From contig CAUBWQ010000061.1 in the NCBI GenBank assembly GCA_958439775.1, positions 1 through 6,152 of the forward strand: DNA of 6,152 nt, given 5' to 3'. Of the stretch, positions 1 through 5,282 are shown in pieces. A model generated the notes under the pieces. It searched no databases. It was not told the DNA's origin and saw only the letters and a program-made list of their open reading frames with translations. This DNA comes from an uncultured Collinsella sp. (lineage in GTDB: Bacteria > Actinomycetota > Coriobacteriia > Coriobacteriales > Coriobacteriaceae). Within the stretch, counting starts at the first letter, position 1. The number at the start of each line of letters is the position of its first letter. A program made the position numbers and the translations under genes.

Positions 1-33
1 CAAGGGGTGACGCCAAGGGGCGTCAAAAAGGAA
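1..33 (+). promoter_or_regulatory. Leader hairpin and short direct repeat before the permease
   Basis: A perfect 7-bp stem is visible: TGACGCC at 8-14 pairs with GGCGTCA at 19-25 around the tetraloop AAGG. The heptamer CAAGGGG also occurs twice, at 1-7 and 14-20, with a period of 13 bases. The hairpin is followed by AAAAAGG rather than a T-run, so it is not an intrinsic terminator on the plus strand. It ends 8 bases before the ribosome binding site and would lie in the 5' leader of the permease mRNA. The window begins here, so the promoter and the rest of the leader cannot be seen. Confidence 0.4.
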
Positions 34-39
34 AGGAGG
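34..39 (+). promoter_or_regulatory. Ribosome binding site fixing the permease start
   Basis: AGGAGG lies 6 bases upstream of the ATG at 46. This decides the start against the in-frame GTG at 7, which lies in the leader hairpin region and would add 13 charged residues ahead of a normal APC N-terminus. Confidence 0.85.
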
Positions 40-45
40 GGAACA

Positions 46-1497
46 ATGGCGGACAAGAATGCAGAAGTTGCAGTCGAGGATAACGGCGGCATGAAGAAAA
101 CGCTTTCGCTCTGGAACTTCTTCACCATCGGCTTCGGTGCCATCATCGGTACCGGTTGGGTTCTGCAGGTCGGCGACTGGATGGTCGTGGGCGGCGGTCC
201 CGTTCCCGCTATGATCGCATTCCTCTTGGGTGCAATCTTCCTCGTACCCGTCGGAGCTGTTTTCGGTGAGCTCACGGCTGCTATCCCCATCTCGGGCGGC
301 ATCGTCGAGTATGTCGATCGTAGCTTTGGTCGTACGCTGAGCTACATCACCGGATGGCTTTTGGCCCTGGGCAACGGCATCCTGTGCCCGTGGGAGGCCA
401 TCGCCATTTCGACCCTCGTGTCCGAGATGTTCGGCAGCCTGCCCGGCCTTGAGTGGCTGCGCGCCGTCAAGCTCTACACCATACTGGGGGCCGACGTCTA
501 CCTATTCCCGACGCTGATCGCACTCGGCTTTGCAGCCTACGTCATCTTCCTCAACTTCCGCGGTGCCAGCTCGGCTGCCAAGCTTCAGGCCTTCCTGACC
601 AAGGCCCTGCTCTGCGGCATGCTGCTCGCCATGGGCGTCTCGCTGTTCACCGGCTCGCCGGACAACGCCATGCCCGTGTTCTCCCAGGTCGCCGGCGCTG
701 GCGGCGGCAAGGCCGCTACCGAGAGCACCAGCCTGTTCGCCGGCATCGTGTCAGTCCTGGTTCTGACCCCGTTCTTCTACGCCGGCTTCGACACTATTCC
801 TCAGCAGGCTGAGGAAGCAGCCGAGGGCCTCAACTGGAACAAGTTCGGCAAGATCATCTCCCTGGCCCTGCTGGCCGCCGGCGGCTTCTACATGGTCTGC
901 ATCTACTCGTTCGGCACCATCCTCGACTGGCATGAGTTTGTTAAGAGCCCGGTTCCCGCGCTTGCCTGCCTCAAGGGCATCAACATGCTCCTGTACCTGG
1001 CCATGCTCGTCATCGCCACGCTTGGACCCATGGGCCCGATGAACTCCTTCTACGGCGCCACGAGCCGCATCATGCTCGCCATGGGCCGCAAGGGCCAGCT
1101 GCCCGAGCAGTTCGCCGAGGTCGACCCCAAGTCCGGCGCTCCCAAGCTTGCCTGCGTCGTTCTGGGCGTCATCACCGTCGTCGGTCCGTTCCTGGGCAAG
1201 AACATGCTCATCCCTCTGACCAACGTGTCGGCTCTCGCCTTCATCTTCTCCTGCGGCATGGTCGCCCTCGCTTGCCTGCGCATGCGCTTCACCGAGCCCG
1301 ACCTGCCTCGTCCCTACGAGGTGCCCGGCGGCAAGTTTGGCATCGGCCTCGCTATCGCTGCCTGTGCCATCATCATCGGCCTGCTCGTGATCCCGTTCTC
1401 TCCCGCCTCCCTCAACATGGTGGAGTGGAGCATCGTGATCGGCTGGTTGGCTATTGGCTTGGCCCTCATGGCTTTCACCAATTCCCGCAAAAAGTAA
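46..1497 (+). CDS. APC-family amino acid/amine permease
   Basis: This is a 483-residue integral membrane transporter of the amino acid-polyamine-organocation superfamily, expected in the cytoplasmic membrane and expected to import an amino acid, amine or related compound by coupled transport. The sequence shows about 12 hydrophobic segments. Segment 1 carries GAIIGTGW (31-38), the glycine-rich unwound helix that binds the substrate backbone in this fold. Segment 2 has E75, P81 and the GG pair 84-85, followed by YVDRSFG. The segment 6 region reads FFYAGFDTIPQQAEE (243-257), and PRPYEVPGG (421-429) is the conserved cytoplasmic loop of the family. Length is normal and the gene is intact. An Ala/Gly-rich loop lies at about 214-228. 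Substrate cannot be read from sequence. The neighbouring amidohydrolase suggests a compound with an amide bond or its product. Codons are strongly C-biased, suggesting good expression. Confidence 0.93.
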   Translation: MADKNAEVAVEDNGGMKKTLSLWNFFTIGFGAIIGTGWVLQVGDWMVVGGGPVPAMIAFLLGAIFLVPVGAVFGELTAAIPISGGIVEYVDRSFGRTLSYITGWLLALGNGILCPWEAIAISTLVSEMFGSLPGLEWLRAVKLYTILGADVYLFPTLIALGFAAYVIFLNFRGASSAAKLQAFLTKALLCGMLLAMGVSLFTGSPDNAMPVFSQVAGAGGGKAATESTSLFAGIVSVLVLTPFFYAGFDTIPQQAEEAAEGLNWNKFGKIISLALLAAGGFYMVCIYSFGTILDWHEFVKSPVPALACLKGINMLLYLAMLVIATLGPMGPMNSFYGATSRIMLAMGRKGQLPEQFAEVDPKSGAPKLACVVLGVITVVGPFLGKNMLIPLTNVSALAFIFSCGMVALACLRMRFTEPDLPRPYEVPGGKFGIGLAIAACAIIIGLLVIPFSPASLNMVEWSIVIGWLAIGLALMAFTNSRKK

Positions 1498-1503
1498 CGC
1501 CGA

Positions 1504-1555
1504 GCCGGGGCGGACCAGGTGCGCGGGACCCTCTCTTCCGCGCACCGAACCCGGC
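1504..1555 (+). promoter_or_regulatory. Nested GC-rich hairpin after the permease
   Basis: An inner perfect 9-bp stem (GGTGCGCGG at 1518-1526 with CCGCGCACC at 1538-1546, loop of 11 bases) is enclosed by an outer 6-bp stem (GCCGGG at 1504-1509 with CCCGGC at 1550-1555). It starts 7 bases after the permease stop. No T-run follows. It could be a U-tract-less terminator of a high-GC organism, a partial terminator, or a 3' stabiliser that lets permease and amidohydrolase levels differ within one transcript. Confidence 0.5.
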
Positions 1556-1572
1556 ATCACTTGGGTAGCTTT

Positions 1573-1600
1573 GTGAGGCCGCAACCCAACACGGCCTCGC
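1573..1600 (+). promoter_or_regulatory. Second spacer hairpin before the amidohydrolase
   Basis: GTGAGGCCG (1573-1581) pairs with CGGCCTCGC (1592-1600), giving a 9-bp stem with one G-U pair and a 10-base loop. There is no T-run after it. It lies 17 bases after the nested hairpin and 18 bases before the next ribosome binding site. The two structures fill most of the 132-base spacer, so the spacer RNA is highly structured. A role in processing or attenuation is inferred. Confidence 0.45.
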
Positions 1601-1607
1601 CCACATA

Positions 1608-1619
1608 TATGGATCCATA
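1608..1619 (+). repeat. 12-bp perfect palindrome touching the amidohydrolase ribosome binding site
   Basis: TATGGATCCATA is a perfect palindrome. Its last base is the first A of AAGGAGG (1619-1625), which sits 4 bases before the ATG at 1630. It has no loop, so it is more likely to act as DNA (an operator) than as an RNA hairpin, if it acts at all. Chance occurrence is possible. Confidence 0.35.
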
Positions 1620-1629
1620 AGGAGGAACC

Positions 1630-2907
1630 ATGTCCACTAAGTATGCAATCGTTGGCGGCAAGCTCATCGACGGTACCGGTGCCGAGCCGGTCGAGAACTC
1701 CCTCGTTCTCGTCGACGACAACGGCAAGATCGAGTACGCCGGCGCCATGCAGGACCTTCCCGAGGGCGTTGAGGTCATCGACGCCGCCGGCAAGACCGTC
1801 CTTCCTGGCCTGATCGACACCCACCTGCACTTCTCGGGCAACTTGACCGATGATGACACCGACTGGGTCATGCAGCCGCTCCTCGAGAAGCAGGCCGTCG
1901 CCGTCAAGCAGGCCTACGACTGCCTCACCCACGGCCTCACCACCGTCTGCGAGATCGGCCGCTTTGGTATCCAGATCCGTGACTGCATCGACAAGGGCGT
2001 CTTCAAGGGTCCGCGCGTTCTGGCCACCGGCCTTGGCTTCTGCCGCGTTGCCGGCCACGGCGACTCTCACCACTGCAGCCAAGAGCTCAACAAGGAATCG
2101 CACCCCTGGGGCGATCAGGTCGACGGTCCTTGGGATCTGCGCAAGGCCGTCCGTCGTCGCCTGCGCGAGAACCCCGATGCCATCAAGATCTGGGCTACCG
2201 GTGGCGGCATCTGGCGCTGGGACTCCGGCCGCGACCAGCACTACTGCTCCGAGGAGATTCAGGCCGTGGTCGAAGAGGCAAAGATGGTCGGCATCCCCGT
2301 GTGGAGCCACTGCTACAACAACCACGCCGCTGCCTACGATTCCGTTCGCTTTGGCTGCGAGCAGCTGATTCACGGCTTCGATATCGATGAGCGCACCATG
2401 GACCTCATGGCCGAGCAGGGCACCTTCTTCACCCCGACGATCGCCTTCCTGCCCACCTGGTACGCCACCTATCCGCCCGTCTACGTCCCCGAGCTGCACG
2501 ACAAGTACGAGGGCACCCTGGTCGAGAAGGAGCTGCAGCGCAACTACGACTGCCTGCGCGAGGCCAAGAAGCGCGGCGTCGTCATGACGATCGGCTCCGA
2601 CTCCTTCTCCTTCGTCACCCCGTACGGCACTTGCTCCATCGAGGAGATGTACGAGTTCGTCGACAAGATCGGCTTCACTCCGGTCGAGACCATCACCTGC
2701 GCCACCCTCAACGGTGCCAAGATGTGCCACATCGAGGACGAGACCGGTTCCATCGAGGCCGGCAAGTGCGCCGACCTGCTGGTCGTCAACGGTGACGTCG
2801 CCGCCGACATCCACGTGCTCAACACCGACAACATGGACGTCATCATGAAGGACGGCTGGATTGTCGAGGGCGGCACCTTCGGCGAGGCAAACAAGTACAG
2901 CGCCTAA
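1630..2907 (+). CDS. Metal-dependent amidohydrolase (imidazolonepropionase/Xaa-dipeptidase-like)
   Basis: A 425-residue cytoplasmic enzyme of the amidohydrolase superfamily, predicted to hydrolyse an amide or peptide-like bond. The start is fixed by AAGGAGG at 1619-1625. It has the usual two-part layout: an N-terminal beta-sandwich strand region (1-58, with VGGKLIDGTGAEP), the TIM barrel, then a return to the sandwich (about 373-415, SIEAGKCADLLVVNGD). Expected metal-site residues are all present: H65 and H67 in LIDTHLH, K186 in AIKIWATGG (probable carboxylated lysine), H227, H248 and D324 (IGSDS). This arrangement matches the group containing Zn-dependent Xaa-Arg/Xaa-Pro dipeptidases and ochratoxinase-like hydrolases. 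The loop after K186 (GGGIWRWDSGRDQHY) has two tryptophans, W195 and W197, and H227 is followed by CYNNHA, so the substrate pocket may be unusual. There are 13 cysteines and no signal peptide. It probably works on cargo of the upstream permease; the exact substrate is unknown. Confidence 0.92.
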   Translation: MSTKYAIVGGKLIDGTGAEPVENSLVLVDDNGKIEYAGAMQDLPEGVEVIDAAGKTVLPGLIDTHLHFSGNLTDDDTDWVMQPLLEKQAVAVKQAYDCLTHGLTTVCEIGRFGIQIRDCIDKGVFKGPRVLATGLGFCRVAGHGDSHHCSQELNKESHPWGDQVDGPWDLRKAVRRRLRENPDAIKIWATGGGIWRWDSGRDQHYCSEEIQAVVEEAKMVGIPVWSHCYNNHAAAYDSVRFGCEQLIHGFDIDERTMDLMAEQGTFFTPTIAFLPTWYATYPPVYVPELHDKYEGTLVEKELQRNYDCLREAKKRGVVMTIGSDSFSFVTPYGTCSIEEMYEFVDKIGFTPVETITCATLNGAKMCHIEDETGSIEAGKCADLLVVNGDVAADIHVLNTDNMDVIMKDGWIVEGGTFGEANKYSA

Positions 2908-2926
2908 GCTACCGTTCATCGATGGC

Positions 2927-2958
2927 TTGATGTAAAACACAGTATTTGATTGCATAAT
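2927..2958 (+). promoter_or_regulatory. Weak candidate promoter for the two-component genes
   Basis: CATAAT (2953-2958) matches the -10 consensus at 5 of 6 positions. The best -35-like element is TTGATG (2927-2932), 4 of 6, with a 20-base spacer, which is too long for a good sigma-70 promoter. A start near 2965 would put the terminator hairpin at the very 5' end of the RNA. This is offered because only 33 bases separate the terminator from the kinase start, leaving little room for another promoter. Confidence 0.22.
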
Positions 2959-2963
2959 GCAAT
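2949..2963 (+). promoter_or_regulatory. Perfect 7-1-7 dyad, candidate operator
   Basis: ATTGCAT and ATGCAAT are exact reverse complements separated by one A. A one-base centre cannot form an RNA loop, so a DNA-binding dimer is the natural reading. The 7-1-7 geometry is that of Fur-superfamily boxes, but the bases are not a standard Fur, Zur or PerR site, so no regulator is assigned. The dyad contains CATAAT (2953-2958), a possible -10 element, and sits directly ahead of the terminator at 2966. Confidence 0.45.
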
Positions 2964-2965
2964 GG

Positions 2966-2992
2966 AGAGGGTCGCTTGCGGCCCTCTTTATT
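2966..2992 (+). terminator. Intrinsic terminator after the amidohydrolase
   Basis: AGAGGGTCG (2966-2974) pairs with CGGCCCTCT (2979-2987) in a 9-bp stem with one G-U pair and the tight loop CTTG, followed by TTATT. It works only in the plus direction, since the complementary strand has no T-run after the stem. It closes the permease-amidohydrolase unit and separates it from the two-component genes. It also argues against starting the kinase at the in-frame ATG at 2957 or 2996. Confidence 0.8.
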
Positions 2993-3013
2993 GCTATGGG
3001 GTGCGTCAGTAAG

Positions 3014-3019
3014 AAGGAG
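3014..3019 (+). promoter_or_regulatory. Ribosome binding site choosing a GTG start
   Basis: AAGGAG ends directly against an in-frame ATG at 3020 (spacing zero) and 6 bases before an in-frame GTG at 3026. Normal spacing therefore favours the GTG. Confidence 0.65.
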
Positions 3020-3025
3020 ATGACG

Positions 3026-4411
3026 GTGGATCTCAATAGGCTGATTCTGGGCAAGAGCTACAACTCTACCAAGGTCTTTCGTACCGCTCAGCATGTGGTT
3101 CAAGCCATCTTGCTCGGTATTGTCGTTCCGCTGCTTATCCTGCTGCTCATCTGGGATCTAACCGATAATCCCAATCCCGTTCCGGCCGTTGTCGTCATTG
3201 CCGGCTTGGTCATGCTGTGCTTCTTCTTCTCGTACGTCTTTGTCGTTCCCGACGACCTCACATCGAGCGCAACCGACCGCACGCTCGCCATCGCGTCGAA
3301 AATATTCGCCTACACGTCGCGCGGCCTTACGCCCGAAGCTGCCCTGGGCGCCTCTAAGATCATCCTGTCCGAAACTATCGCCTCTGCCATCTGCTTTACC
3401 GACGGCAAACAGGTGCTGGCGAGCTGGGGCGAGGACTCGGCAAAATGCCCCGCGGGCACCCCGGTGGTACTGCGGACTACGCTCAACGTGATCAACAGCG
3501 GTGAGCAAAGCGTGTTCTCGCGCGATGCCTCGACCGAGACGGGCGGCTACTTTCCGCGCCTGCGCGCCGGTATTGTCGCACCGCTTACCGTGCGCGGGCA
3601 TTGCGTGGGCACGCTCGAGCTGTATTATCCCCGTCTGAGCAGCATCGATATGCGCCAGACGGCGCTTGCCTCGGGCTTTGCCGACCTCATTTCCACGCAG
3701 CTTGCGAGCTTTGAGCTCGAGCGCCAGGACGAGCTTACGGCCCGCGTGGAGCTGCGCGCCTTGCAATCGCAGGTCGATCCTCATTTTCTGTTTAACACCA
3801 TCAGCACCATCGTGTCGCTCGTGCGTACCGAGCCGGACAAGGCCAGGTCGCTGCTGATCGACTTTTCCAATTACTACCGTCAGACGCTTTCTGATTCCGA
3901 TACCCTCACAACGCTCGAGCACGAGGTGGAACAGGGTACTCGTTATATCAATCTTATGCAGGCTCGTTATGGCGACGGCCGTCTGCGCGTCTCGGTCGAT
4001 ATCGACTTTGAGGTGCGCGATTGCATGGTGCCGCCGTTTATCTTGCAGCCGTTGCTCGAAAACTGCATCAAGCACGCGCAGCGCGAGACCGAGCCGCTTT
4101 CTATTCATGTTAGGGCTTTCGAGACCGATGACGGTTTGGAGATCATCGTCGAGGACGATGGCATCGGTATGAGCGAAGAGGTCTGCGCGCATCTGTTTGA
4201 GCAACATCGCCGAGAGGAGCCCGAGAGCATTACCGCCGACGGCTCCGTCAAGCGAGGTTGCGGCCTGGCGCTCTTCAACGTGCTTCAGCGCATCCATTTC
4301 TTTTACGGAGAAGATTCCGGCATGCGCGTGAAGTCCCAGGAGGGCGTGGGAACGCAGGTCATCGTCGAGCTGAACGGCGAGCCGCATGAGCCGGCGCCGT
4401 TGATGGCGTAG
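3026..4411 (+). CDS. LytS/YehU-type sensor histidine kinase with GAF-like region
   Basis: A 461-residue membrane histidine kinase that should autophosphorylate and pass phosphate to the LytTR regulator encoded next. Two membrane segments are visible, at about 24-43 and 53-74, with only a short Asp/Asn/Pro loop between them, so there is almost no external domain. A GAF-like sensor region follows (about 85-230, including GIVAPLTVRGHCVGTLELYYP at 182-202), then a short helical linker. The His_kinase domain has LQSQVDPHFLFNTIS with H253 as the phosphorylation site. The ATP-binding domain has the N box LLENCIKHA (N346), the G1 box EDDGIGM (376-382) and GCGLALFNV (411-419). It lacks the five-helix module of LytS proper. 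The signal is probably intracellular or in the membrane. The GTG start is chosen from the ribosome binding site; ATG at 3020 would add two residues. The regulator follows after 38 bases, apparently in one operon. Confidence 0.9.
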   Translation: MDLNRLILGKSYNSTKVFRTAQHVVQAILLGIVVPLLILLLIWDLTDNPNPVPAVVVIAGLVMLCFFFSYVFVVPDDLTSSATDRTLAIASKIFAYTSRGLTPEAALGASKIILSETIASAICFTDGKQVLASWGEDSAKCPAGTPVVLRTTLNVINSGEQSVFSRDASTETGGYFPRLRAGIVAPLTVRGHCVGTLELYYPRLSSIDMRQTALASGFADLISTQLASFELERQDELTARVELRALQSQVDPHFLFNTISTIVSLVRTEPDKARSLLIDFSNYYRQTLSDSDTLTTLEHEVEQGTRYINLMQARYGDGRLRVSVDIDFEVRDCMVPPFILQPLLENCIKHAQRETEPLSIHVRAFETDDGLEIIVEDDGIGMSEEVCAHLFEQHRREEPESITADGSVKRGCGLALFNVLQRIHFFYGEDSGMRVKSQEGVGTQVIVELNGEPHEPAPLMA

Positions 4412-4449
4412 CACGCGGTTGGATTGAGAGAAAAAGAGGGGAAGCACAT

Positions 4450-5184
4450 ATGTCCGAAGGCTGGAACATCTTGGTGGTTGATGACGAGCCTCCCATTAGG
4501 GCTGAGCTACGCTATCTGTTGGAAAAGGATACGCGTGTGGGTCAGATTGCCGAGGCGGGCAATGTCACCGAATCCGTGGAGTCGATTCTGTCGAACAAGC
4601 CCGACGTGCTGTTTTTAGACATTACCATGCCCGGTCGCTCGGGAATTGAGCTTGCCGAGACGCTGCAGAACCTAAAGACGCCGCCGGTCGTGGTGTTTGT
4701 GACGGCGTTTGCCGAATTTGCCGCCGATGCGTATAACCTCGATGCGGTCGACTATGTCGTCAAGCCGGTCGAGGACGCACGCCTGTCAAAGGCACTCGAC
4801 AAGATCGAGGCAGCCTTGGGTGCCCGTCGTGTTATCCATGCTCCGCGCCAACCTTTGCGTCTGACGGTGGACCGCGGGGGCAAAGAGGTGTTCATTCCCG
4901 CCGCAGACGTCTGCTACTTTGAGGCGCGCGCCGATTTTTGCAACGCCATCTGCGCCGAGGGAACGTACCTGATCAATGAGTCGATCTCTTCGCTCGAGCG
5001 TCGCTTGGTCTCCGAGGGCTTTATTCGCGTTCATCGCAGCTATCTGGTCAATTTGGAAGACGTGCACAATGTCGAGATCGGTTCCACGGGGTTGATGGAG
5101 CTCAGGCTCGACCGCGTGAGCTCGACGGTACCGGTGTCCCGTCGTCGTGCCGCCGAGGTCAAGTCGCACCTGGGGCTTGCGTAA
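4450..5184 (+). CDS. LytTR-family response regulator
   Basis: A 244-residue DNA-binding response regulator, partner of the upstream kinase. The receiver domain (about 6-122) has the acidic pair D11-D12, phosphoacceptor D57 in LFLDITMPG, T85 and K105 in DYVVKP, all the conserved switch residues. A short linker (about 123-135) leads to a LytTR domain (about 136-241), with YFEARADFCNAIC in the central part, the family signature FIRVHRSYLVNL (191-202), and VPVSRRRAAEVKSHL (227-241) at the end. LytTR domains bind pairs of short direct repeats and often control adjacent transporter, peptide-signalling or cell-envelope genes. GAGGGG at 4436-4441 is the ribosome binding site, 8 bases before the ATG. 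Length is normal for the AlgR/LytR/BtsR type. The target is not known; flanking genes are the obvious candidates. Confidence 0.94.
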   Translation: MSEGWNILVVDDEPPIRAELRYLLEKDTRVGQIAEAGNVTESVESILSNKPDVLFLDITMPGRSGIELAETLQNLKTPPVVVFVTAFAEFAADAYNLDAVDYVVKPVEDARLSKALDKIEAALGARRVIHAPRQPLRLTVDRGGKEVFIPAADVCYFEARADFCNAICAEGTYLINESISSLERRLVSEGFIRVHRSYLVNLEDVHNVEIGSTGLMELRLDRVSSTVPVSRRRAAEVKSHLGLA

Positions 5185-5195
5185 GAGGCTTGCGT
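5174..5195 (+). repeat. 9-bp direct repeat across the regulator stop codon
   Basis: GGCTTGCGT occurs at 5174-5182 and exactly again at 5187-5195, a period of 13 bases. The first copy is inside the last codons of the LytTR gene and the second is in the spacer. It lies 22 bases upstream of the candidate -35 of the next gene, where an activator could bind. The period is shorter than usual for LytTR sites (about two helical turns), so self-regulation is only a guess. Confidence 0.35.
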
Positions 5196-5217
5196 GCCGT
5201 CGTTTACCATCGCAGGT

Positions 5218-5244
5218 TTGGCATGGGCGCGCGGTGGGCATAAT
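5218..5244 (+). promoter_or_regulatory. Candidate promoter of the PLC-like gene
   Basis: TTGGCA (5218-5223) and CATAAT (5239-5244) each match the sigma-70 consensus at 5 of 6 positions. The 15-base spacer is short but usable. A start near 5251 would give a leader of about 26 bases with AAAGGA (5266-5271) placed 5 bases before the ATG at 5277. Confidence 0.45.
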
Positions 5245-5282
5245 GGGTGGCATCGAATGAAATCGAAAGGATCATTATGCCC
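5236..5282 (+). promoter_or_regulatory. Inverted repeat enclosing the ribosome binding site and start codon
   Basis: GGGCATAATG (5236-5245) and CATTATGCCC (5273-5282) are exact reverse complements, 10 bp, with 27 bases between them. The right arm contains the ATG at 5277-5279, and the intervening loop contains the ribosome binding site. The left arm overlaps the candidate -10 element. In RNA reading through from the regulator gene, the start codon would be paired; in RNA starting near 5251 the left arm would be missing. Confidence 0.5.

Noticed and set aside
2917..2924. CATCGATG palindrome after the amidohydrolase
   Set aside because: An 8-bp palindrome is common by chance and there is no nearby element to support a role.
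2957..3025. Earlier kinase start at ATG 2957 or 2996, which would add a hydrophobic N-terminal stretch
   Set aside because: The added segment is the terminator hairpin read as protein, and no ribosome binding site precedes these ATGs. AAGGAG at 3014 serves the later start.
751..3054. Very long minus-strand open frame (767 codons) opposite the permease and amidohydrolase
   Set aside because: It lies opposite two well-supported genes and crosses their spacer and terminator. Its translation is low-complexity Val/Ala/Asp/Gly/Leu-rich with no recognisable domain, as expected for the complement of strongly C-biased codons.
3158..4447. Long minus-strand open frame (429 codons) opposite the kinase
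   Set aside because: The plus-strand kinase has every family motif. The antisense translation is Arg/His/Leu/Ala-rich without domain signs, and no ribosome binding site was evident.
5202..5224. GTTTACCAT and GTTTGGCAT as a LytTR direct-repeat site
   Set aside because: Only 7 of 9 bases agree and the period is 14 bases. LytTR sites usually repeat at about two helical turns, and the second copy overlaps the -35 element.
5252..5267. ATCGAA direct repeat (5252-5257 and 5262-5267) as an operator
   Set aside because: Six bases with a 10-base period in A-rich leader DNA is easily due to chance, and the region lies after the expected transcript start.
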